Shown here: piece after piece, positions 53,176 through 62,509 of the stretch
Layout: every line of letters begins with the position of its first letter
Position numbering within the stretch: position 1 is the stretch's first letter
NCBI GenBank assembly: GCA_948567375.1
Contig: OX419756.1
Coordinates: 57,674,333 to 57,738,332, forward strand
DNA length: 64,000 nucleotides
Direction of reading: 5' to 3'
DNA from: Lunularia cruciata
Taxonomy: Eukaryota; Streptophyta; Marchantiopsida; Lunulariales; Lunulariaceae
Program-made: the position numbers and the translations under genes
Notes under the pieces: generated by a model
Told to the model about the DNA's origin: nothing
The model's database searches: none
Seen by the model: only the letters and a program-made list of their open reading frames with translations

Positions 53176-55100
53176 TGTGACAACCCAACAAATATCACTT
53201 TTGCGGTAATCGGGTAAGTAAAGTTTGTTCCCACAGAGATACGAGTCAGAATTGGTCAAATACAAAGTAAAGTAACAATGTCAGTTCTTCTTGGTTGCGT
53301 CTTTAATCTCTCAGGTAGAAACCACACCCAGAAGAGAGTAACAAGCACTGACTCGCAGTCTTGTCACAAATTCACACTCCATAATCACAACTCCATCAAA
53401 TCTTTCCAAACAATCTTGATTGTGATGATTCAGGCTCTCCCAAAAACGGCACTTCACTGCAAAATTGTGTTCCACCCCTCCATTGAAGGCACAACTTCCT
53501 CGATCAAAATTGCTTCACATCAACTTTGCACTGCACTCACAAATGCAGAATACTACCAACACTACAATTCCTCTCAGATCTGTCAAGGCATTGCTTTGAT
53601 TGCACTTCACTTAGGATCAAACACACAGAATGAAGATCAAGGCTGTGGAATCCAACATCCAACAAGCACTCTGACTTGCACTTTGAATTTCTTCACGCAT
53701 TCACAAACACAATCACAAAGTTGATACTCGGAATCAAGCTCAAGCAACAAGCACTACTTCAAAGCACTTTGCTTTATCTATTCTCAGAAGTAATGAGCAC
53801 TGAATAACATTTTCCTGCGAATGCCACTCTTAAGTAGTGAACAATTGACAGTTCTAACAACTATACCGTTCTACAATAACTGTTCTAACCTGCAGATCCG
53901 AAATGACAATGCACCTCTTCATATCTGCCCCTTCAAATCTCAAATCGGTTACTAATCCGATCCGATGTCTACTTCTTCTTCAGCTTTCAAACCTGAACCC
54001 AAAGTAATCTTACTTCCTACTACTCTTTCCTCGGGTTTCACATCCCCTACTTCTTCCACTAATTCTAACATTTCTCCTTCCTGATATGAAATTCCTATCA
54101 TAGTTAAGCCTTCTAAATCTTTATCTCTCGACCCACTCTTCTCTAAAGTGTCAAATGTCAAATCCAAAGACACCTGCACTCCTATCTCTCTTACCTTGGG
54201 TTTAACTACTATCAATTCCTTTACTAATTCTTTTGTGTCATCATCAAGAATTGTAATTGAAAGCATGGGTACACTATCTACACCTTCAATTTGTAACCCA
54301 TTTTCCTCTAATCACTCATGTTACTAACCCGAAGACACTTACTGTTTGATCCTGCACTTTGTGTTTATTCACTACTGTTATTTCTCCTTCAATTTCTATC
54401 ATATCTTCAATCGGAACTAAAATTGAAATCATAGGTATCCTAACTATCTTCTTTCTCTACTTTAACTTCCTTTGATCCCTCTAGCAAAACTCCCAAAAAC
54501 ACCTTCACTACACTCCGAGGCCCGACTATCTCTGATTTAGTCATTCTCATCTTGAGGCAAAGTCTTTAGACCCGAATTCATGTAAACCCGAAGTCCGAAG
54601 TACAAAGTCCGAAGTACGAAGTCCGAAGTACGAAGTCACATTGACCCGAAGACACATTGACCCGAAGACATTTTGACCCGAAGTACATCTACTCTCGAAA
54701 CTTCAAATGCTTGTAACTTCTTCTACACACCTTCAAACTTTGCAATTTTGGTGGCAATGGAAAGCCCTGAACGAGATGTTTCCAACGAGATATAACATGC
54801 TTGATTTGGAGTTGTGGTCACTGAGATATAGCCCCCGCAAGAATCCTGACCTACAACTTCTATTTCTCCTTTGAGTTTGCCCTCCTTAACGTCTGTTCCG
54901 AGTTTTTCACTCCTCTGACACAAAGTAAGCTTCTTCGGGTCTGATCCAAACCGGGCCCTTCTTCCTCTTACGTGAAATTGACTTCCTTGGGGCTTATCAA
55001 AACACAAGTTTCCACTCATTTCTTCTCCATTTGGTTTCAATTTGGTTTCAGCAAGCCATTTCTGCTTCAAAACTCCAAAATGAAAAATGTGGGTACCACA
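53176..55100 (-). repeat. C3: solo LTR of the C family, minus strand
   Basis: On the minus strand it runs TGTGGTACCCACATTTTTCA to GGGTTGTCACA, 1925 bp. CCATC lies on both sides (53171-53175 and 55101-55105), a perfect 5-bp target duplication. It holds a short tandem array built on GAAGTCCGAAGTAC (about 54592-54690) and an acidic frame at 53952-54266. Confidence 0.92.
53952..54266 (-). CDS. Acidic reading frame inside C3
   Basis: 104 codons, the clear counterpart of 12967-13314 in C2: MLSITILDDDTKELVKELIVV, then KVREIGVQVSLDLTFDTLEKS and ERVVGSKI are shared with few changes. Open in two copies out of three, it may be a real U3-encoded peptide or simply recent common descent. No family recognised. 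Confidence 0.4.
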   Translation of the reverse strand: MLSITILDDDTKELVKELIVVKPKVREIGVQVSLDLTFDTLEKSGSRDKDLEGLTMIGISYQEGEMLELVEEVGDVKPEERVVGSKITLGSGLKAEEEVDIGSD

Positions 55101-55788
55101 CCATCCATACAACACATATGCCACTTGGAGACTCTAGCTAAAAGCATGGACCAAACTCCCATCTACTCCCTCCTTCTCTTAGTTTTGAAATTATGGTACT
55201 AAGTTGAAATCTAGTTGGAGAATGGATTTATTCATTCAATCTAGAACTCATCATTTATGCCATAGACTAATGGTGTCTCCTTGAATTGAGTCTTGAATCC
55301 TAAGCAATGGAGCATTGAGTACTTCATGTTCCAACCACATCCCTTCACACTCCCAATCCTTGCTCATCATTAAAAAAGCAAGGTTGGCTCTAACTAACTT
55401 CATTCCTCACCTCCTATATAAACGCTTCTCTAAGTGCTTCTACCCTCAAATCATAATATTGCAAAAGAGTCTTAGTCCTTACTTAGATAACATCCACAAG
55501 TTATAAGGTGAATTATGCACATAACAACATATGGAGTTGAGATGGTACAATAGTATCAATTGATGCGGTTGATCTTTGCTAATAGTCAATCAGGCAATTG
55601 CTTTGGATTGGAGACTATATGAATTTTGGATGGATCTCCCAAAAGGCAAAATGGGAGATTTCTCAAAAGATACACATGAAGGAAGTTAGAACTCATCTAT
55701 GATGGGCCTAATCCTACATATCCAACCAACTTCCTTCAAGGAGAGTATCTAGTTGGGGTCAAATTCAAGCTAAGTTGTGCATAATCAT
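55101..55788 (+). other. Unassigned DNA right of C3
   Basis: Continuation of the locus at 52391-53175. No domain or repeat family is recognised and only short open stretches exist (for example 55315-55506). It ends where an I-type LTR begins. Confidence 0.55.
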
Positions 55789-56222
55789 TATAAAAGACCA
55801 AGATCAAGGAGAGAAATAAGAGAATGTAAGACTGGAGTGGAAGATCACATTGAGACACTTGAATGAAGGAAGCTCCAAATGCCTAATATGAGCTTAGACT
55901 TTGGTATTTGTAGGGAAATATACAAAGCCTTGAGAAGCTTCTTAAGAAGCTTTCTAAAAGCCACCTACTTGGAGTGCAAGCCAAGTTAACCAAGAAGCTT
56001 CCTTCTAGAAACTGCCTACTTGACATGCAAACAAAGCTAGCTAGGAAGCTTCCTTCTAAAAGCCATCTTCTTGGCATGCAAGCTAAGATAGCCAAAAAGC
56101 TCCCCAAGAAGCTTCCTTCTTGGTATGCATATTGGAAGGTGCCAAGTAGTTCTTAGTTTATTTAGTTTATTTTCCATTTTGTTAGTCTTGACTAACTCAT
56201 CGGTAAGCTCCAAATCTTTACG
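55789..56222 (-). repeat. I5: 3' LTR of a further I-type chromovirus
   Basis: On the minus strand the LTR runs from a decayed CGTAAAGATTTGGAG to GGTCTTTTATA and keeps several AAGCTTC units. The polypurine stretch AGTAGTGGAGGAATA (complement 56223-56237) adjoins. It is more diverged than I1 and I2. Confidence 0.78.
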
Positions 56223-56237
56223 TATTCCTCCACTACT

Positions 56238-56982
56238 AGTTGATGATATCCTCATCACTACGGAAGCTTCAAACTCATGCATAGCCATTTGTGCATTTAG
56301 AGATGAGAAATTGACAAGTGACATCATGAAGAATATATCCTTTCTAGAGGACTTTGTACTTTGTATGTTGTTGGCGGCCTTGTTGAATGTGGCAACGTGC
56401 AAGGATACAATCAACCTCATACTCCTCATGATTCTTGATAGGAACAAGAGGAGGAAGAGGAGGTTGGACACAAGAGGAAAAAAAAGATGGATTAGGAACA
56501 AAGGGTTTCAACTTGGAAACATGAAAGATAGGGTGGATTTGCATATGTCAAGGCAAGGCAAGTCAATAAGCAATAAGAGAAATGATTTGGGTGACATCAA
56601 ATAGTCTTATCCAATTAAAAGCAAGTTTATGGACTTGGGTATCAAGTGAGAGAGGTAGGTTACCAGAGGAGAGCATGATTATCACCAAGTTAAAAAGTGA
56701 GATCATGATGATGATGGTCCACATATTGTTTTTGATGATTTTGAGCAACAAGATGAGACTTGGCTTGTTGGAGGGATTGGGATATGGTGCTCAAGAAGGT
56801 GGAAGTATGAGGGACATGAGATGGAGGAGGAGCAAGAAAGGAATCTAGAACAAGTAGATCTTGGCCAAAATGAAGGAAGAAAGGACAAAATCCGGTGCTT
56901 GTCTATTTGGAATTATTGTATGTAAACTTAGTAGTTGCAAGACAATCATTCCAGTTGGTATGATGAATGTTGACAAAGGCAC
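56238..56982 (-). pseudogene. I5 integrase C-terminus and chromodomain, cut by D
   Basis: The minus strand shows IHPIFHVSKLKPFVPNP (about 56480-56544), HEEYEVDCILARCHIQQG (about 56370-56440) and the chromodomain end in shifted frames. The integrase core runs to 56982 at GGCAC, where element D interrupts. The rest of I5 is not in the window. Confidence 0.72.
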
Positions 56983-59092
56983 TATGACAACCCGACAAAT
57001 ATCACTTTTGCGGTAATTGGGTAAGTAAAGTTTGTTCCCGTAGAGATACTATCCAGAATTGGTCAAATACAAAGTTAAAAGTAACAATTGTAGTTCTTCT
57101 TGTAACATCTTGAAATTCTTCTTCTTCAAGACGTCCTCCCTCCAAAGTTCTTCAATTTCTTCATTTCTTCAGACTTGTTGCTCATGCAACCCCTTCACTT
57201 CACTCAACAGATGCTTCACCACCTGCAACTCATTCATCCCCTTCCTGCGATCTTGGGAAATTACTCTCCGATGCTCCTTCAACAACTCCAGCAATGGTGT
57301 GACCACCTTCGTCAAATATGATATCCCAATATGATATCCGCCAAAGTTTTTCTTCCTCTTCATTGCCATCTTTGTCTGGAGTCTTCTCCTCCGTCATCGG
57401 CTCCTTCATCCAAAGTCACGATCTTCGTATCTTCAGCATTTCAATACTTTCCTTGTCTTGGCCTCTTGAACTCGGCCCCGCGGGATTCTTCCCTTTCTCT
57501 TCTGGTCGCGACTTCTTCATCACCATCGCCTAACAAGCCTCACTTACTGCCACCGATTGCTGGACCTCTGGCTCCCCATCACTATTGCTCCCAGACTCCT
57601 TACTTTTTAAGGTGAGCTCCTCTTCTTCAGATTCCTCCTCTTGCGACTCAGTTTCTTCCCTAGACTCCGATCCCGATGATGCCTCTTTTACAATCTTTGC
57701 AGTCTTCAACATCAACCGCCGAGTCTTCCTTTGCGTGGGAGGCAACCTCGCTTCTTTGGACTGGTAATTTCTTTGACTTTCCACTATCCGGTCTTCACAA
57801 AGTATTCATCATTTGCTCCAAGATGCAGCATATACTAGCGCTCTTCCTCGTCTGCTTCTTGTTGTAAATCGGGATGCATGTGGGACACCATACAATGATT
57901 CTCTTCTTTGGTCAGCAAGTTCAGTCCAAAGTAGAAGTGGGCTGCAAACGGTGCAAAATAATGTAGTGGCGAGCCCGTTCGCCAATTAACCACCATCTGG
58001 CTTGTTTGGTGGTGAAAGCACTTTGCCCAATTCATTAGAGCTCTTGCAAACATTTGATGGAAGAAGACAACTTGCTGCATGTTCACGTAGGTGGTTTGTT
58101 TTGGCTTGAACATGGCCATCATCCCCCCAACAATGCTTCTTTGGATCGGATCCCGATAGGACTCCACCTTGTAGCCATTCGTAGTTCTTGGAGCAAAAAA
58201 TGAATTGCGGATCTCCGCCGTCTCCTCTACAGCATCACACTTATGATAGAAGGTGATCCCCGTCGGTTCTCCTACTTCTCTCCCCAATAATAACTTCCAA
58301 TCCAACTCAGTCCGTCAAGCCGGATTGCCTCTCTTCCCTTCCACCTCGGGACCCTCCTCACAATTACTGGCAACAATCTCTGCCATCACTCCCGGGAAAC
58401 TGAAATTCTAGTTCCATGCTAAAAAGGTAATACAAAGTCTAATCAAGACTTCAATTCTAGCTACTACATCTACTCTTCGGATTGTGAAACCTTGCACCGC
58501 CAGCGTATTGGCCACCTTCTTTGCCATGATCTGTTCTCTTGTTCTACAATGTTGGAAGATGAGACCCTCTCCTGAATGAGACACTCTAACTCCCTCAGGG
58601 TTTTGGAAAATCTCACTCTCAATGGGTTTCTGGGCACGCATTACTGCAAGACAAATACTCAAAGGAATTGGAAATTTACTCGGAACATTCAACTTTCCTT
58701 GCACAGTCGCCATTTTATATTTCCCCGAATTGCAGTAATTCTTCAGTCGATTTCAACTTTGAATTGCTCTCTTTTGTGTGCAACTCCTGGTCATTGTCAA
58801 GACATGCTTCTTCTGCCCTTGCTGTTTCTTGAAATGTACTTTCTTGCCACATACCAAGGTTTTTAAATGGTGTTTGTCTCTCCTGCGCCGTCCAACCTAA
58901 AGACGGTGATCTTCGGACTTTTTCTGGCGTACTCCTCTTTTGAGTACCTCCATCATTGGATCCGATGTCATCTTCTTCGGATTTCCTCTGAAGTAGTTTT
59001 GTCCATTCTTTGTTTGCAATTCAACTTTGAGTGCTTGCTTCTTCTCTTAAACATGACTAAACATAGAAAAACAAAAAAATGTGGGTACCACA
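56983..59092 (-). repeat. D 3' LTR, 2.1 kb, carrying reading-frame relics
   Basis: On the minus strand it begins TGTGGTACCCACATTTTTTTG after the polypurine tract and ends ATTTGTCGGGTTGTCATA. The first ~20 and last ~120 bases match the C family, including ACTTTACTTACCCAATTACC near the end. The middle is unrelated to C1-C3 and instead holds a long protein-like stretch in the sense direction (57090-58713). Confidence 0.82.
57090..58713 (-). pseudogene. Unrecognised protein relic inside the D LTR
   Basis: From ATG 58711-58713 one minus-strand frame runs to 57835 with only two stops (58408-58410 and near 58318): MATVQGKLNVPSKFPIPLSI, ..., ITFYHKCDAVEETAEI, GYKVESYRDPIQRSIVGGMM, ..., LHYFAPFAAHFYFGL. 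After a shift an acidic Ser/Glu/Lys-rich segment follows (57530-57784). After another shift comes a Leu/Glu/Lys-rich helix that looks like coiled coil (57169-57369). The layout is globular head, acidic linker, coiled-coil tail. I do not recognise the family. It could be an element-encoded accessory protein or a captured host gene. Confidence 0.5.
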
Positions 59093-60400
59093 TACCCCCT
59101 CCCTCAAATGTGAGCGTCCCTGCAAACACAAACAACCGGGTTTTTATACAAAGTCAGGTTTGGGGTCCAATATTTTCCAACCCTCCAACCGTTGACGCAA
59201 GTTGCAAAAGGATTGCCATCCAGGTCTGCAAGTTGAATAGAACCATTAACATAGATGTGCATCACACGATACGGTCCCATCCACCTCAGATGTAATTTTC
59301 CTGGAAAAAATATGCGGTGATTATCATATAATAATACCAAGTCTCCCTCCTGAATAGCCACAGGTTTGATTCTTTTATTGTGCCGAACCTTCCATTGTTC
59401 TTGAATTTCCTTCGTAGTTTGCATTGCATCGTCCCTTTTCTCTTCCAACCATATCAGTTGATGGATCCAAAGATCTTGGCTTCCTTCCTCCAACAAACGT
59501 TCTTCACAAAGTATTCTATATGTCGGTACTTCAAACTCAACTGGTAATATGGGATGCAATCCGTATGTCAGGAAATAAGGAGTTTGCTTGGTAGTAATCT
59601 TTTCAGTTGTTCAATATGCCCACAACGCTGCAAGTAACTTCATATCCCAATCATAGGCATAATTGACTGTCACCTTATTCAAAATTTTACACAGCAATCC
59701 ATTGGCTTTCTCCGTGAGTTCATTCGCTTTTGGGTTGTAAGACATGGTCTTCCAATGTTTAATTTGGAAGTATTTGGTTAATGCTTCCACCATCAAGTTC
59801 AAAAAATGAGTTCCCGATCACTGACCAATTCTAGAGGACACCCATAACGAGAAATGATGTTTCGGAAGAAAAATTCTGCTATTGTCTCTGCATCATCTCT
59901 TTGTGTTGCCTCTGCTTCCACCATCTTGGTGGCATAGTCGGTACATACTAAGATGTACCTCTTCCTTGTGACGCGGGTTACTGGTTGAATAGGTCCCACA
60001 AAATCAATACTCCATTTCTCAAATGGGACCAGAGGCAAAATTGGTTTCAAAGGCCATGGGAAGTCGCCATCGGTTTCCTTGTTCTTTGACAAGCATCACA
60101 ACTCCGGATATGAGCATGAGTATCTTTATACATCCTAGGCCACCAATACCCTATCGAAAGAATTTTCTTTACCATATTTTTCAGAGCATAGTGTCCCTGA
60201 ATGCTTCCAAGTGTAAGGATTCAATGACTCCTCCTACTTTGTATGCTTCTAGACATCTCCAAAGTACTTTATCTTTGCTCATTTTAAACAAAATGTTTTG
60301 TTTCAATTGGTACAGTCCCATTTTCCAAAGAAAGACTGCCCGTTGTTCTGGGTCCAGCCCCTCAGGACAATGGCACGTATGCAAATAGTGATATTCTGCC
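59093..60400 (-). pseudogene. D integrase (with polypurine tract at its 3' end)
   Basis: The polypurine tract complement is 59093-59108 (TTTGAGGGAGGGGGTA on the minus strand). Integrase C-terminus at 59104-59559: GDLVLLYDNHRIFFPGKLHLRWMGPY in two runs. Core: EKWSIDFVGPIQPVTR and RYGCPLELVSDRE (59810-60010, both acidic residues present), then SYNPKANELTEKANG (59690-59750, glutamate present). Zinc-binding relics near 60181-60300. One or two shifts (near 59605 and 59800) break the frame, and the catalytic set looks complete. Confidence 0.82.
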
Positions 60401-60873
60401 GCATACCGCATACTTTGAACAGCCATTAAATGATATAGCTCTTCATCAGGAAACCGATCATCAATTTCCAAATCTTGGTCTTGAGTTTCTAACCTGGATA
60501 AGAAGTCTGCATTTGAATGCAAAGCTCCTTACTTGTACAGTGTATGTGAATTCTTGTAACAACAAGATCCATTGTGCAATTTGCCCGGACAAATTTGCCT
60601 TCTTGACCAAGTGTTGTAGTGCATAATGGTCCACATAGAAGATGAATTCGTATCCCACAAGTAGTGGCAAAATTTCTTGCAGGCATACATCATTCCGAGT
60701 GCTTCTCTTTCAGTCGTTGAATAGTTCTTTTTAGAAACTGAAAGTTGTCGGTTGGCATAATACACCGGGTAGTCCTTTTTCTTCTTGTCCTTCTGACTTA
60801 AGACAACTCCGATGGCCATAGACAAAGTGTCCACATATACATGAAAAGGGACGTCCCAATTCGGGGCCCTCAT
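60401..60873 (-). pseudogene. D RNase H
   Basis: The minus strand reads FHVYVDTLSMAIGVVLSQKD, YYANRQLSVSKKNYSTTEREALGMMYACKKFCHYL, then a shift near 60700, FYVDHYALQHLV and QWILLLQEFTYTVQV, ending with NADFLSRL near 60500-60520. The catalytic D of VDTLS, the E of EREAL and the D of VDH are visible. It removes template RNA during reverse transcription. Confidence 0.8.
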
Positions 60874-60888
60874 GACTGGTGCTTCAAC

Positions 60889-61805
60889 CTATTTCTTCTT
60901 CAACACCTGGAAAGCTTCTTCTTGATTTGCTTCCCATATATAATCTTCGGATTTCTTCAGAAGCTTGGTAAGTGGTGCAGCAAGCACCGCATAATTTGAC
61001 ACAAAGTGTCTGTAGTATCCAACATGTCCTAAGAAGGCTCTCAGCTCCCGGATGTTCTTTGGGGATTCCAAAGCTTCGTTTACTTTAACCTTCTCGACAT
61101 CCACTTCAATACCTCGGTTTGACACCCGATGCCCCAGAAGAATTCCCTCCTTCATTGCGAAGAAGCATTTCTCTAGGTGTAATGACAAGCCGGCAAAACG
61201 ACACCTTTCAAAAGTTTGGCAAAGATAATCTAAATGTACCTTTCTTTGCCCAAACACACAAAAATCATCAATGAAGACTTCCACAAATTTACATAGAAAA
61301 TCTTTGAATATTGAGTTCATCATCCATTAGAAAGTAGGAGGAGCATTACACAACCCAAAGGGCATTTAATTGTAAGTGAAAGTGCCCCAATCAGTTGTGA
61401 ATGTTGTTTTATCCTTGTCTTCTTCTTGAATGGATACTTGATTGTACCCTAAAAATCCATCAAAAAAACTATAACATAGATGACCAGCTACTTGGTCCAG
61501 AATTGTATCTGTAAATGGTAAAGGATGATGGTCCTTTTGAGTGACTGCATTCAATTTGCAAAAATCTTGGCACACTCAAATTTTCCCTGTCTTCTTCTTT
61601 GGAACAATGACAATAGGAGAAACCCACTCACTGCTTAGAACAGTGAAAATTATTCCCGCTCCTTAGTACTTATCAATTTCATCTTTTACCAAGAGGGAGT
61701 ACTTTGGGTTTTGGCGGTATTGTCTTTGCCAAACCGGAACTGCACCTTTGACCAGATCAATCCGGTGCTCTCCAAATTCTCGTGGAATTCCCGGTGTCAT
61801 TGGGA
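60889..61805 (-). pseudogene. D reverse transcriptase
   Basis: The minus strand shows REFGEHRIDLVKGAVPVWQR, NPKYSLLVKDEIDKY (61670-61790), DFCKLNAVTQKDHHPLPFTD (61500-61575), NQVSIQEEDKDKTTFTTDWG, and, in a 145-codon open frame (60889-61323), CKFVEVFIDDFCVFG with the catalytic FIDD, LLGHRVSNRGIEVD and FLGHVGYYRHFV. The FIDDF palm is typical of Tat/Athila-type plant gypsy elements. Two or three stops lie between segments. Confidence 0.85.
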
Positions 61806-62509
61806 AAAAGCCAGATGAGAGTGGTAAGGAGTGGTTGCAGGATTTCAAGAAGAGGAGGGCTGGACAGTAGAGGGTTTTTTTTTCAGTGAAAGTCTTGCAG
61901 GAGGGCACATGCTCACAGGGTATGAAAATTCAGGACAAATGAGGACTAGACAGCAGAGAGCTTTCGGGAAAATGTCAGATGAGCTTGGTAAGGAGTGGTT
62001 GCAGGATTTTGAGAAGAGGAGGGCTGGACAGTAAAGGGTTTTTTTTCAATGAAAGTCTTGCGGGAGGGCACATGCTGACAGGGTATGAAAATTTGGGACA
62101 GATGAGGACTGGACAGCAGAGAGCTGTCGGGAATATGTCAGATGAGCTTGGTAAGGAGTGGTTGCAGGATTTCGAGAAGAGGAAGGCTGGACAGTAGAGG
62201 GTTTTTATCAGTGAAAGTCTTGCGGGAGGGCACATGCTGACAGGGTATGAAAATTTGGGACAGATGAGGACTAGACAGCAGAGAGCTTTCAAAAAAAATG
62301 TCAGATGAGCTTCATAAGGAGTGGTTGCAAGATTTTGAGCAGAGGAGGGCTGGACAGTAGAGGGTTTTTTTTTCAGTGAAAGTCTTGCAGGAGAGCACAT
62401 GCTGTCAGGGTATGAAAATTTGGGACAGATGAGGACTGGACAGCAGAGAGCTTTTGGGAAAATGTTAGATGAGCTTGGTAAGGAGTGGTTGTGGGAATTT
62501 TTGAGAAGG
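61806..62509 (+). repeat. 163-bp tandem repeat, four units plus a partial
   Basis: Units start at the (C/T)AGATGAG box at 61812, 61976, 62139, 62302 and 62466, a spacing of 163-164 bases. Each contains GGTAAGGAGTGGTTG, AGGGCTGGACAGTA and AGTCTTGC with AGGGCACATGCT. The fifth breaks off near 62509. The array adjoins the D RT at 61805. Long minus-strand open frames here reflect the repeat and its purine bias. Confidence 0.9.

Larger units (their letters stand above)
56983..61805 (-). mobile_element. D: non-chromoviral Ty3/gypsy element (3' part)
   Basis: Minus-strand order: RT (about 60889-61800), RNase H (60529-60873), integrase (59104-60400), polypurine tract (59093-59108), 3' LTR (56983-59092). 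The LTR ends match the C-family solo LTRs, so D looks like an autonomous relative of C1-C3. Gag, protease and 5' LTR are absent: the RT upstream region runs straight into tandem repeats at about 61806. It inserted into I5 at GGCAC. Confidence 0.8.

Noticed and set aside
53278..53724. 148-codon + strand frame in C3
   Set aside because: C3 is a minus-strand LTR. This frame is antisense and not kept as an open frame in C1 or C2 in the matching orientation.
52391..55788. A host gene in the unassigned DNA around C3
   Set aside because: No open frame longer than about 65 codons outside the LTR, no splice-supported exon chain and no recognisable domain.
56125..56604. 159-codon + strand frame
   Set aside because: It is antisense to the I5 integrase tail and chromodomain.
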